Of a stretch of DNA of 64,000 nt, positions 55,146 through 64,000 are shown piece after piece. A model generated the notes under the pieces. That model was not told where the DNA came from and ran no database searches. It worked only from the letters and a program-made list of their open reading frames with translations. Position 1 is the first letter of the stretch. Every line of letters begins with the position of its first letter. Source of the DNA: Trichosporon coremiiforme (taxonomy: Eukaryota; Basidiomycota; Tremellomycetes; Trichosporonales; Trichosporonaceae); assembly GCA_039545355.1 (NCBI GenBank), contig BCJJ01000020.1, positions 636,441 through 700,440 of the forward strand, read 5' to 3'. The position numbers and the translations under genes are program-made.

Positions 55146-56856
55146 CGTCGTCGACGGTGTTGCTTGGGGTGTTCTCCTTTTAAGATTATCGTGTTGAACT
55201 TTGCGGAGAGGAGTCGAAGACGTAGATGGCGCCAGCGAGGCGTCGGATTATAATGCGATATCAGCCGTTCAGATCGTCATTCGGCTGAGATGGAGGTAAG
55301 ATTGTTGACAAAGTGCAAAGTCATGAACGGAGCTGTGTACGTGTTGAGGATAGTCAATTGACACTAAGCATGCAGGTGCCGAGCTACCGAGGTTGACGGA
55401 ACGCTCATTGTATTGGGAACGTTGACGACTCTCTCATTCTCGGTACTGTAACGGTAGGGTCTGACGAGAACAATAAGGGAACAATGAGGGTTCGCGGACG
55501 GGCTGCACAGGCTAAGTAAGCCCAAGGAAGTCTGTCAAGCCTGTCAAGCCCCGTACCGGCGAGTTCCTGTGAGTACCTGGGGTTCCAGAGGCGTGTTTGT
55601 CCTGGGGCGAAGAACTCTTCGGACGGTATGCCGTCGATCCAGCGCGAGGGCGAGGGAGTGCACACGAGGACTAGAAATGTGTCGGAAGATATGAAAATGA
55701 TAAATGATATAAATAATCCCCTCTAATATACTAATTAATATTTTATTATTAAAATAAACATATTCTTTATGTTATATATGGGATGCTGTAATGTCATCGG
55801 TGGGATTCATTGTCTGATTGGGTCCCGCGGGCGATGGCGTTCATTGAGGCGGAATATCCCAACCTAAGGGCAACCTAAAGGCGGGCAGAAAAAAAGGGAA
55901 GTGGCTCGTGGAGTGAAATAAAAATCAGGCGCGACCGTGGGCCGCGGCTGCGGTGGTAGTGCGCCACAGGAGTCTCTATATCCTCTGGCCGTGTCCAAGG
56001 CGTACCTGCCGTACCAGCCAGAACGATCAGGGGTCGGATATGAACCTACCGAGACTGAGTAATGTTGACATGAGCCATGGGTACGGCGTGCAAGGTACTG
56101 GTACAGCTTGGGGGCAATAGCTGGAGCGACCTGGACTTTAGGGAGTGGGTCCATTGTTAGTCTTCGGGCAATGCGGCGCGGGCTCTCCGCACGCATCCAA
56201 GCAGCAGATGTGGGGGGCATTCAGGCTTAGGGGCGTGCGTGTGTGTGCGTTGGTCTGTGGGGAGATAAACAAGCTCGGGCGCAGCACCAATACACCAATA
56301 GCAAGCCCGCTGGCCAGGTGATCGGGACGAGGGACGTGAGGGATATGAGGAAGCGTAGAGTTCCTGAACAGTTGCAGATGGAAGCAAGGATGGGCGTGAG
56401 AGCAGCGTGAGAGCAAAAGATCAGTCGCGCATCGGAGGATGACCGTACAGCCGAGTCGAATGAGCCTGTTGACGTTGCAGGGTTGCGTTCAGTGGTCGTG
56501 AGAAAATACCTCCGCCCCTACATTGCCCGAGACCATGCGGCTGGTGCCAGGCCCGTCGTGCCTGTCGCCGCACGCGAAATGACCGAGTTACGATGGAATG
56601 CGAGTCGGTGCTCTGCGCCGAGCCGTGGCCGTGCGCCGAGTCGGAGTGCTTTCTCTTCGTCCTCTCCCCATACTCCCATCCGATTACGAAAGGCTATCTC
56701 ATGCTTAGTCGATTGCCAGTCTCCCGCAGTACTCTGAGCACCAGCACCCGATCACCCGTTTCCCTGCATCCGCCATTTACCTGCTCCGCCCACATTCGTC
56801 CTTCCTTCCCCTCCCCCCGAGCCCATCCCGCGCACACCCACTCTCGCGCATACACC
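55146..56856. other. Intergenic, with an AT-rich island
   Basis: 1.7 kb between the mucin-like gene and PDX3, no supported CDS. An in-frame plus-strand extension upstream of PDX3 (from 56701) could encode an N-terminal leader, MLSRLPVSRSTLSTSTRS, but the ATG at 56857 fits the family better. Confidence 0.5.
55690..55781. other. AT-rich island, candidate mitochondrial insertion
   Basis: About 92 bp with very few G/C (for example AATTAATATTTTATTATTA) inside GC-rich DNA, with sharp edges. The composition resembles fungal mitochondrial DNA. Origin is inference; no homology was tested. Confidence 0.35.
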
Positions 56857-57593
56857 ATGTCCCCCAACTCGTCCGATCCGACCGCGACGCAAGTGACTGA
56901 GTCTGGCGTCAAGCTGACGGCCCATAACCAGTACAAGGCTGAGCGCCTGCTGGCGAGCGACATGCCCGCCAACCCGATCCTGTACTTCGAGGACTGGCTC
57001 GAGACGGCGCTGCACGGCCCGCACCCTGTGAAGGAGCCCGAGGCGATGGTGCTGAGCACGGCGACGGCGTCAGGCGTCCCATCCTCGCGCGTTGTCCTGC
57101 TGAAGGAGGTCGACGACCGCGGCTTCATCTTCTTCACCAACTACAACAGCCGCAAGGGCCACGAACTCGCCGAGAACCCCGTTGCCGCGCTCAGCTTCCA
57201 CTGGAAGGAGACGAGCAAGCAGGTGCGCGCCGTCGGCCGCGTCGAGAAGCTCTCGCACGAGGAGAGCCAGACGTACTTTGACTCCCGACCGCGCGGGTCC
57301 CGCATCGGCGCCTGGGCGTCCGAGCAGTCCCAGCCTGTCGGCGAGGGCGAGCTCGCTCAGCGCGTGCAGGAGTTTGAGAAGAAGTTTGAGGGCCAGGAGC
57401 AGGTCCCGTGTCCTCCTCACTGGGGAGGCTTCAGGCTCGTGCCATTGTGAGTTGCAACAGAAACAGCAGCGCTGACCACCGCAGCGAGCTCGAGTTCTGG
57501 GCCGGACAGCCGTCCCGCCTCCACGACCGCTTCAGGTACTCGCGTCCAAAGGACGGAAAGGGCGAGTGGGACGTGAACCGTCTCGCACCCTGA
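56857..57593 (+). CDS. PDX3: Pyridoxamine 5'-phosphate oxidase
   Basis: FMN enzyme that oxidises pyridoxamine or pyridoxine 5'-phosphate to pyridoxal 5'-phosphate, the last step of vitamin B6 supply. Two exons, 56857-57446 and 57485-57593, 232 aa, the usual family length. The intron is 38 bp: donor GTGAGT, acceptor CTGACCACCGCAG. Motifs: [20 protein letters not shown] and [20 protein letters not shown] for FMN binding, [31 protein letters not shown] over the splice junction, and RLHDRF at the active site. It ends in NRLAP, as usual. The start is chosen at MSPNSSDPT, since the upstream in-frame ATG adds a long unconserved leader. Confidence 0.96.
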
Positions 57594-57880
57594 GTACCGC
57601 GCTTTGGGTCAAGACACTTATCAATATGCATGTTACTCCGAGATAGACACCAACTTCTCCTTTGGGCGGGCGAAATACCCCTGTTGCAATCTGTTGCGAT
57701 GTCTACCTTTCCAGTGAGACATCTGCGACCTGGTGAGACGCAGTGGCTTGTTCGACGCTCGCCTTGCCTCTCTGAGCAGGCAAAGTGCGGCACTGTACGA
57801 GATGACGGCTCGGGTTCGCGGTTTAAGTAAAACATATGCTGTTGCATCTCTATGAAGTAATCGTACAGTGTGGGGGTGCT

Positions 57881-60082
57881 CTACTCCTCGTCGTCGTCGG
57901 ACTCCTGCTCGCGGAGAGCCTTCTCGATCTCCTTCCTCCTCTGGGCGCGGACCTTGCGCTGGACCTTGACCCAAGTGCCAAGGGGCGTCGCCTCAGCCTT
58001 GATGCCCTCCTTGAAGCCGGCAACCTCGGCGCGGTCGCGGGGCGCAAAGCCGACGTTTCTCCTCTTGCCCTCGATGAACGTGCGGTTCGCCTCGAGCTTG
58101 TCGACGAGCGTCTTGAGCTGGTTCGCGACCTTGGGCGAGCCGGCTGTTCCGCGCTTGACGTGACGCTTGACAGAGACGATGACGGGCAGGACAAGCTCGG
58201 GGTACGAGATGTGGTTCGACAGCTGCGCGTGGAAGTCGGTGAGCAGCCAAACGAGCTCCTCGCCCAGAACCTCTTGGTACACGCGCGTCTTGGGGTAGGC
58301 CGCGGGGGCGCGGATAACGTATGCGAGGTCGAGGGGCTTCAGCGTCGCCTTCTTCGGGTTCGAGCGGCGGAACTCGCTCGAGTCGAGGATCTCGAGCAGG
58401 AACGGCGCGAGCGGGATGTACGTCTCCGTCTGAGCGACGAGGCGGATAAGCGAGGCGATGATGTGGAAGCGGAGAGGGAAGTAGCGGCTGCTCGGGAGGA
58501 GGCGCACAGCGCCGAGTGCGATCTGCACGAGAGGGTAGATCAGTGGCTTCAGCGGGGACTCGAGACCACCGCGCGCAGCCTGCGCCTCAGTGCCGGCCGC
58601 GCCGGCAAGAACCTGAGACCAAAAGTCGATCGAGTGGACGAAAGCCCAGTTGTACACTGAACGGAACGCCTGGCCGTCCTCGCCGCCCTTACCCGAGGTC
58701 GCGGAGCGCACAACGGTGCGGAGGTGGACCGCGAGCATACGGATGAAGGTGAATGCGTGCTGGTACGCGAGCTGCGGGTCGAGCTGGTACAGCTCAGCGG
58801 CAGTGTTCTTCATGAGGTTGATGGAGGGAAGGGTGTGCACCGACGTGAGACGCATCGGCGGGAGGAGCGCACGGTAGATGTTGCGCAGGGCGATGTCCTT
58901 GACCGCCTCGTCACCGGCGACGAACAGCTTGCGGATCGCCAGGAAAGCAGCCACACGAACGCTGTCACCGGCCGAGGACCACAGGTCGAGCAGCACCTTG
59001 AGGTAGGCGCGGAGGTGCTTGCGGGCGGAGAGGATCCAGGGGATGAGCTTGGCGCTCTCGGCCACGGCAGTCGCGAGGAGGGAACCGGCGTCGGCCTCGT
59101 CGTCGCCGCTGATGGCAGAGGGAGTCGTAGGGAGCGACTTAATGAGGTGGAGGAGAGTCGAGAAGTGCGAGAGGATCAGGCGGTCGAGGTTCGCAGGAGC
59201 GGACTTCTTGGCGGCCTGCAGGCGGATACGACCGTTCGGCAGCGTCTTGTAGGGCAGGTGGTGGGCAAGAACGACAGGGGTAAACTTGAGCGCGGTCAGG
59301 ACGAGCTTGTTGAAGACCTCGGCACTGGGAATGGTGTACTTGGTCTCGAGACCCTCTCCCTGCGCACCCTCGTCCTCATTCATGTGCGCGGCGGCACGGA
59401 AGGCGAGGAGCATCTTGCGCAGCGAGCGGAGGGAGTGCTGCTTCAGCATCGCTTCGCGCCATCCGCGAAGCATCTTCATAGTGACAACTGTCTTGCGCGG
59501 GGCAATGTCCTCGTCGGCAACGTCCTCGTCCATCTCCTCGTCGGCATCCTCGTCCTCGCTGTCGTCCTCGTCGATGTCCATCCGGCTCTTGCCCTTGCCG
59601 AAGTTGAGCAGTTCCGGGTCCTCGGCCTTAAGGTGCTTGAAGAACTCGGGATCATTCTTCTCGAGTGCCGCCATAGCCTTCTTCATCGCCTCCTCGTCAA
59701 ACTCTTCGTCCTCCGGCCCCTCAGAGTCCTCGTCGTCATCCTCGTCCTCGTCCTCGTCCGCCTCGCTCAGGTCCTCGAGATCGCTTCCCTCCTCGAAGGG
59801 AACCTCGAGACCGCCAGCACCGAAGAGCTCATCGACGGTCTTGGCAACTCCACCGGCCTTTCCTCCTCCCGGGCCCTTCGAGACCTTCTCATCGTCGTCA
59901 TCGCCAGCCTCGTCGTCGCTGATCTCGTGCTCGGGTCGTCGGGCACCGCGCTGGTGGATACGCTGCTGAACCTTGTCATCGAATTTTTTCTTCTTCTCCT
60001 TGGTCGCACGACGCTTCTTGATGGTGTCGGTAAGCTTGCCTGACGCAGCAAACTTCTTGAATTGCTTGCTCGGGCGCGCCAT
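57881..60082 (-). CDS. NOC2: Ribosome biogenesis protein NOC2
   Basis: Nucleolar factor that works with Noc1/Mak21 and Noc3 to move pre-60S particles from nucleolus to nucleoplasm. Single exon, 733 aa. Basic N-terminus (KKRRATKEKKKKFDDKV), long acidic stretches at about 55-200 (EADEDEDEDDDEDSEGPEDE), then the helical Noc2 domain: FRSVYNWAFVHSIDFWSQVL, PLIYPLVQIALGAVRLLPSS, RYFPLRFHIIASLIRLV. The C-terminus is basic then acidic (ESDDDEE). Converges on PDX3 with about 290 bp between. Confidence 0.96.
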   Translation of the reverse strand: MARPSKQFKKFAASGKLTDTIKKRRATKEKKKKFDDKVQQRIHQRGARRPEHEISDDEAGDDDDEKVSKGPGGGKAGGVAKTVDELFGAGGLEVPFEEGSDLEDLSEADEDEDEDDDEDSEGPEDEEFDEEAMKKAMAALEKNDPEFFKHLKAEDPELLNFGKGKSRMDIDEDDSEDEDADEEMDEDVADEDIAPRKTVVTMKMLRGWREAMLKQHSLRSLRKMLLAFRAAAHMNEDEGAQGEGLETKYTIPSAEVFNKLVLTALKFTPVVLAHHLPYKTLPNGRIRLQAAKKSAPANLDRLILSHFSTLLHLIKSLPTTPSAISGDDEADAGSLLATAVAESAKLIPWILSARKHLRAYLKVLLDLWSSAGDSVRVAAFLAIRKLFVAGDEAVKDIALRNIYRALLPPMRLTSVHTLPSINLMKNTAAELYQLDPQLAYQHAFTFIRMLAVHLRTVVRSATSGKGGEDGQAFRSVYNWAFVHSIDFWSQVLAGAAGTEAQAARGGLESPLKPLIYPLVQIALGAVRLLPSSRYFPLRFHIIASLIRLVAQTETYIPLAPFLLEILDSSEFRRSNPKKATLKPLDLAYVIRAPAAYPKTRVYQEVLGEELVWLLTDFHAQLSNHISYPELVLPVIVSVKRHVKRGTAGSPKVANQLKTLVDKLEANRTFIEGKRRNVGFAPRDRAEVAGFKEGIKAEATPLGTWVKVQRKVRAQRRKEIEKALREQESDDDEE

Positions 60083-60445
60083 GGTGGATGGGTGTGAAGG
60101 GTATGATGCCAGTGACTGCCGGGATCGCTAGAGATTCAGAAATCTTCAAAATCATGACTGGAGACCCCGCAGTCCCACGTGGCTTGTGCCACCGTCTATA
60201 ATGCCGAATCGCCGTGACACAAACAATCAGCCACTGGCCTGCCTAAAGACACACACACTGGGACGCAAGCCGGCTTCAAAATCCCTGATCATCGCACTTG
60301 GCGCCCCGGATTGTCTAATCACCCCACATGGGATTCACGTGACAAAACAGGCAAGATTCCGATCGACTCGGATAACGCCCGTCTTTCAACCGAAATAAAA
60401 GAGCCAACGGGGGTGTTGCTATTTCTCAACCAAAAGTCCAACATC
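60083..60445. other. Divergent promoter region NOC2/LYS4
   Basis: 363 bp between the two starts. A TGACTCG-like site is absent; GTGACAAAAC and GACTCGGATAAC are seen but not assignable. No gene. Confidence 0.6.
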
Positions 60446-62657
60446 ATGTTCATGCTCCAGCTCGCCGCCAGGCGGAGACTGCCCCACTTTGCGCGTGCCT
60501 ACGCGACGACCTCGACCCCCCAGACTCTCGTCGAGAAGATTGTACAAAAGTATGCCGTCGACCTTCCTGCCGGCACCAAGGTCAGGTCGGGCGACTATGT
60601 CATGATTCGCCCGGAGCATGTGTATGTGTGAGGCAGATTTCAAGGCTGATCATTAGCATGACGCATGACAACACTGGACCCGTCATCTCCAAGTTCCTCT
60701 CCCTCGACTGCTCCAAGCTTGACAACCCGCGCCAGCCTGTGTACGCTCTTGACCATGATGTCCAGAACAAGTCCGAGACCAACATTAAGAAGTACAAGAG
60801 GATTGAGGCNTTNGCTNAGGAGCANGGNGTNGACTTTTATCCNGCNGGCCGNGGTATTGGCCACCAAATTGTNGTGGAGGAGGGCTANGCCTGGCCAGGC
60901 AAGATGGTTGTTGCCAGTGACAGCCACAGCAACCACTANGGAGGTGTCGGATGTCTNGGNACCGCCATTGTGCGTACNGANGCCGCGTGAGTCATTCAGG
61001 CAAAAGGTTGTTTCTAACNTGCAGNGGTATCTGGGCGACNGGCAAGTTTTGGTGGCAGATCCCCCGTGTCATTTCCGTTTCACTCGATGGCAAGCTGCCC
61101 CAGGGTGTCACCGGCAAGGACGTCATTGTTGCACTCGCTGGTCTCTTCAACAATGACCAGGTTCTGAACGCCGCCATCGAGTTCACCGGAGACGGTATCA
61201 AGCACCTCGCTATTGATGAGCGTCTGACGATTGCCAACATGACGACCGAGTGGGGTGCTGTTGCTGGTGTCTTCCCTGTCGACGACAAGCTCATCGACTG
61301 GTACCGCAGCCAGATTCGCAAGGCCGAGCTCCGCAAGTTTTCGTCACCTTCGATCCCCTCGACTCAGAACACTGATGTTCACCCGCGCATGAATGAGCAG
61401 CGTCTGCAGAAGAGCCTGAAGGAGCAGCTCTCTGCCGACCCTGGCGCTCACTATGCGTCGCGTCTCTCGCTTGACCTTTCCACCCTTGTTCCACACATCT
61501 CTGGCCCCAACTCAGTCAAGGTCGCCACGGCCCTCCCCAAGTTCCTCGATGAGCCAGTCAAGATCAACAAAGCGTACCTCGTCTCTTGCACAAATTCGCG
61601 TGCTTCTGACATTGCCGCCGCTGCTGATGTCCTTCGTGGCAAGAAGATTGCCCCCGGTGTCGAATTTTACATTGCTGCTGCCTCGAGCCGCGTCCAGCAG
61701 GATGCTGAAGCTGCAGGTGACTGGCAGGCTCTGATCGACGCTGGAGCGAAGACTCTTCCTGCTGGTTGCGGACCCTGTATTGGTCTTGGCATCGGTCTCC
61801 TTGAGAAGGGTGAGGTCGGTATCAGTGCCACGAACCGCAACTACAAGGGTCGCATGGGATCCCCCGACGCCCTTGCCTACCTTGCCTCACCTGCCGTTGT
61901 CGCTGCATCAGCTGCCAAGGGCTACATCTGTGGCCCTGACTCGCTCGACCTGAACGCGCTCCCCAAGTACGATGTTCCCAAGTTTGCGATTGAGGAGACA
62001 CCTGCCCAGTTGGCGCAGCCCGCTGAGACTGGTGCCGAGCCTGAGCCTCTGCTTGAGGGCTTCCCTGAGTACTTTGAGGGCCAGCTTGTGTTTGCGCCGC
62101 AGGACAACCTCACGACTGACGGCATGTACCCTGGCAAGTACACTTACCAGGACGACATCACCCCCGAGCGCCAGGCCGAGGTTGTCATGGAGAATTATGA
62201 CCCCGAGTTTGCTGCGACCATCCGGGATCTCCGCAAGGACTCCCCTACCCCTGTCCTCCTCTCTGGCTACAACTTTGGAACTGGCTCTTCGCGTGAGCAG
62301 GCCGCCACCGCAATCAAGAATGCGGGCATGCCGCTTGTCATCTGTGGTTCCTTCGGTGACATTTTCAAGCGCAACAGTATCAACAACGGACTCATCTGTG
62401 TCGAGGCCCCTGAGCTCATTGAGGACCTCACCGCCCGCTTTGCCCAGGATGGCGCGCGTGGAAAGGGTGGCAAGAATGGCAAGCTGACTGTGATTCCCGA
62501 GGGCTGGAAGGTCAAGGTCGATACTCGCCGAGGAGGAGTCACTGTTACGATGGGTGACGAGGGCAAGAAGTTTTACCCCTCGGCCCGTGTCGGTCGCAGT
62601 GTTCAGGAGCTCTGGGTTAACGGTGGCCTCGAGGGCTTCATCAGGGCGTCTCTCTAG
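60446..62657 (+). CDS. LYS4: Homoaconitase, mitochondrial
   Basis: Fe-S enzyme of the fungal alpha-aminoadipate lysine pathway, converting homocitrate-derived cis-homoaconitate to homoisocitrate in the matrix. Three exons: 60446-60621 (donor GTATGT), 60657-60986 (donor GTGAGT), 61025-62657; 712 aa. Arg-rich presequence MFMLQLAARRRLPHFARAYA. Cluster ligands lie in SCTNSRASD and GCGPCIG. Other motifs are MTHDNTGPVISKF, PGKMVVASDSHSNH, GIWATGKFWWQIP, and the swivel domain LLSGYNFGTGSSREQAATAI. 19 N bases lie at 60810-61040. Of the 18 coding ones, 17 are at third positions and one (60817) is at a first position. The 3'UTR contains a relic copy of the next gene's start. Confidence 0.96.
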
Positions 62658-62705
62658 ATTTAGTAGCACATCTGCATGCAATATGGGCATTCGCATAGGT
62701 TCTAG

Positions 62706-63034
62706 ACTGTTTAGCGAGATTTGTCCGACCTTCACCGGCCATGTCCTCTCAAGTAGCGTCATCACAGTCGTTGAGTTCAACGACACACCATGCCTCCCAA
62801 ACATGCCAGACCATTTCCCCGACATTCCCATCGTTTGACACTCGATAGTTGGAGCCCCCTGCTTGAGCGAATGTTTTACCGAGATTTGTCCGACCTCCAC
62901 CGGCCATGTTCTTTCAAATAGCGTCATCACAGTTGTTGAGTTCAACGACACACCATGCCTCCCAAACTGCCAGACAAATTCCCCGACCTTCCATCATTCG
63001 ACGCTCGAGAATTTGAGCCCCCTGCTTGGGCGAA
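62706..63034 (+). repeat. Tandem duplication (165-bp period) of the TTC1-like gene's promoter and start
   Basis: Copy A (about 62706-62869) and copy B (about 62871-63034) align end to end. Both carry GAGATTTGTCCGACC, CACCGGCCATGT, GCGTCATCACAG and TTGAGTTCAACGACACACC followed by ATGCCTCCCAAA, and end in GAGCCCCCTGCTTG. The ATG of A is at 62790, that of B at 62955. Copy A has an extra base after AAAC that breaks its frame; copy B is the live start. Confidence 0.9.
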
Positions 63035-63997
63035 GCAGAGCTACCCGCGGAAAGGTCCGCGTAGCCCTGGATCTGACACCTCTTCCGTCGGCAGCAATGA
63101 CGACGACGACGATAAGTGGCCCGGCCCGGGGTCGCACAAAATGGCCGGTGTCGAGCTCGAGGCCCCAGGGACTTTTCGCTTTACTATAGACGAACTAAAG
63201 GTGGGTTTCACATGTAGGAGCAAGCTGACGGTTGCAGAATTTACTCCAGCGCGGTCTGTCACTGAAAGACAATGGCAACAAGCACTTCACCGCCAAGCCG
63301 CAGCGGCTGGAGGAGGCACGGAAGAGCTACCTCTCTGCCCTCGACACTCTTCCTGTGTGCCCGCGGCCAGAGAAGGCACAGCCAAAGGTGGAGCTGAGTG
63401 GTCTGGCAGAAGTGACGGATGAGGAGGCTGCGCAAATCGAAGCCAATCAGCTGCGACCGAAGGACACAGAAAGGGATGACGTGGAGGCAGACGTCCGTGA
63501 ATGCACAAAGGCCGTCTGGGGCAACCTCGCAGCTGTGTACTTGGCAGAGAAGGAGTACAAGATGGCTGTGGAGGCTTGCAACAATGGTGCGTGAAACCTA
63601 GTGCACTTTCAACTGATGGCAGCGCTCGAGATCGAACCTGCTTATCTGAAAGCATTCCACCGCCGCGCTCAGGCAAACGAGAACATTGGGTCGTGGTTGT
63701 CGTTGTCATCTGCGCAGGAAGGTTTGTCACAGCCATCCAATGACTGCTGACACTACAGACTATCAGACGCTCGTCAACGCACTGCCAAAGAATTCGCCCC
63801 AGCTGCCTGCCGCGCGAAAGGCACTTTCGTCCCTCCCTGGTAGGATCGCCGTGCAGCAGGAGAAGGAGAAGAATGAGATGATGGACAAGCTGAAGGAGCT
63901 CGGTAACGGCCTACTGGGCAAGTTTGGTCTCAGCACCGACATGTTCAAATTTGACCAGCAGCCGGGTGGCGGCTACAACATGCGCTTCCAGAGCTAA
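62955..63997 (+). CDS. TTC1-like tetratricopeptide repeat protein
   Basis: Probable co-chaperone-type TPR protein related to animal TTC1. Four exons: 62955-63200, 63238-63586, 63623-63721, 63759-63997; 310 aa. Acceptors are CTGACGGTTGCAG, CTGATGGCAG and CTGACACTACAG; the donors GTGGGT, GTGCGT and GTTTGT are weaker than usual. TPR helices are LKDNGNKHFTAKPQRLEEAR, AVWGNLAAVYLAEKEYKMAV and NALEIEPAYLKAFHRRAQAN. The C-terminal LLGKFGLSTDMFKFDQQPGG matches the TTC1 ending. An acidic DDDDD run lies at about residues 49-53. The stop codon is at 63995-63997, so the gene is complete in the window. Confidence 0.9.
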
Positions 63998-64000
63998 TAG

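Noticed and set aside
58724..60043. Plus-strand 439-codon frame opposite NOC2
   Set aside because: Antisense shadow of the Leu/Glu/Asp-rich NOC2 coding sequence; no family motif.

Overview
This 64 kb window is nuclear DNA of a GC-rich, intron-bearing fungus. Gene content (topoisomerase I, SDH1, LYS4 homoaconitase, NOC2, PDX3, a RhoGEF), short introns with GTGAGT/GTAAGT donors, and a near-constant CTGAC branch site a few bases before the acceptor point to a basidiomycete yeast. I infer Tremellomycetes and most likely Trichosporonales. The order-level call is inference; no rRNA barcode is present.

Layout. 0-5 kb (minus): an intracellular GH36 alpha-galactosidase and an unknown 433-aa protein. 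5-9.9 kb: gene-poor, ending in two intron-containing tRNA-Phe genes, each followed by the same hairpin plus T5 element. 9.9-13.4 kb (minus): a 975-aa protein fusing a Pth11/rhodopsin-like 7-TM module to an FHS-type (fucose/galactose permease) MFS transporter. 14.6-16.8 kb (plus): a UCH-type deubiquitinase and a small acidic protein whose reading frame appears broken by three 1-base losses. 19.1-21.1 kb: an FAD aromatic-type monooxygenase. 22.2-22.5 kb (minus): an 80-aa tail-anchored-looking protein; its putative 3'UTR intron carries a 72-bp near-pure G tract. 22.5-31.5 kb: gene-poor, with a decayed SF1 (UPF1-like) helicase. 31.5-47.3 kb: a dense housekeeping block with SDH1 and TOP1 (minus), a SCY1-like pseudokinase (plus), an SH3 protein and a DH-PH RhoGEF (minus). 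47.3-51.7 kb: no gene seen. 51.7-64 kb: a serine-rich mucin-like membrane protein, PDX3, NOC2, LYS4 and a TTC1-like TPR gene whose promoter and first codons are tandemly duplicated.

There is no obvious functional cluster. The genes are a normal eukaryotic mixture of mitochondrial metabolism (SDH1, LYS4), vitamin B6 (PDX3), ribosome biogenesis (NOC2), DNA topology (TOP1) and signalling or trafficking. Base-level quality matters here. 23 ambiguous bases sit in SDH1 and LYS4, 21 of the 22 coding ones at third codon positions, which looks like two merged near-identical copies. The strongest candidates for something undescribed are the tRNA-Phe/hairpin units and the rhodopsin-MFS fusion.
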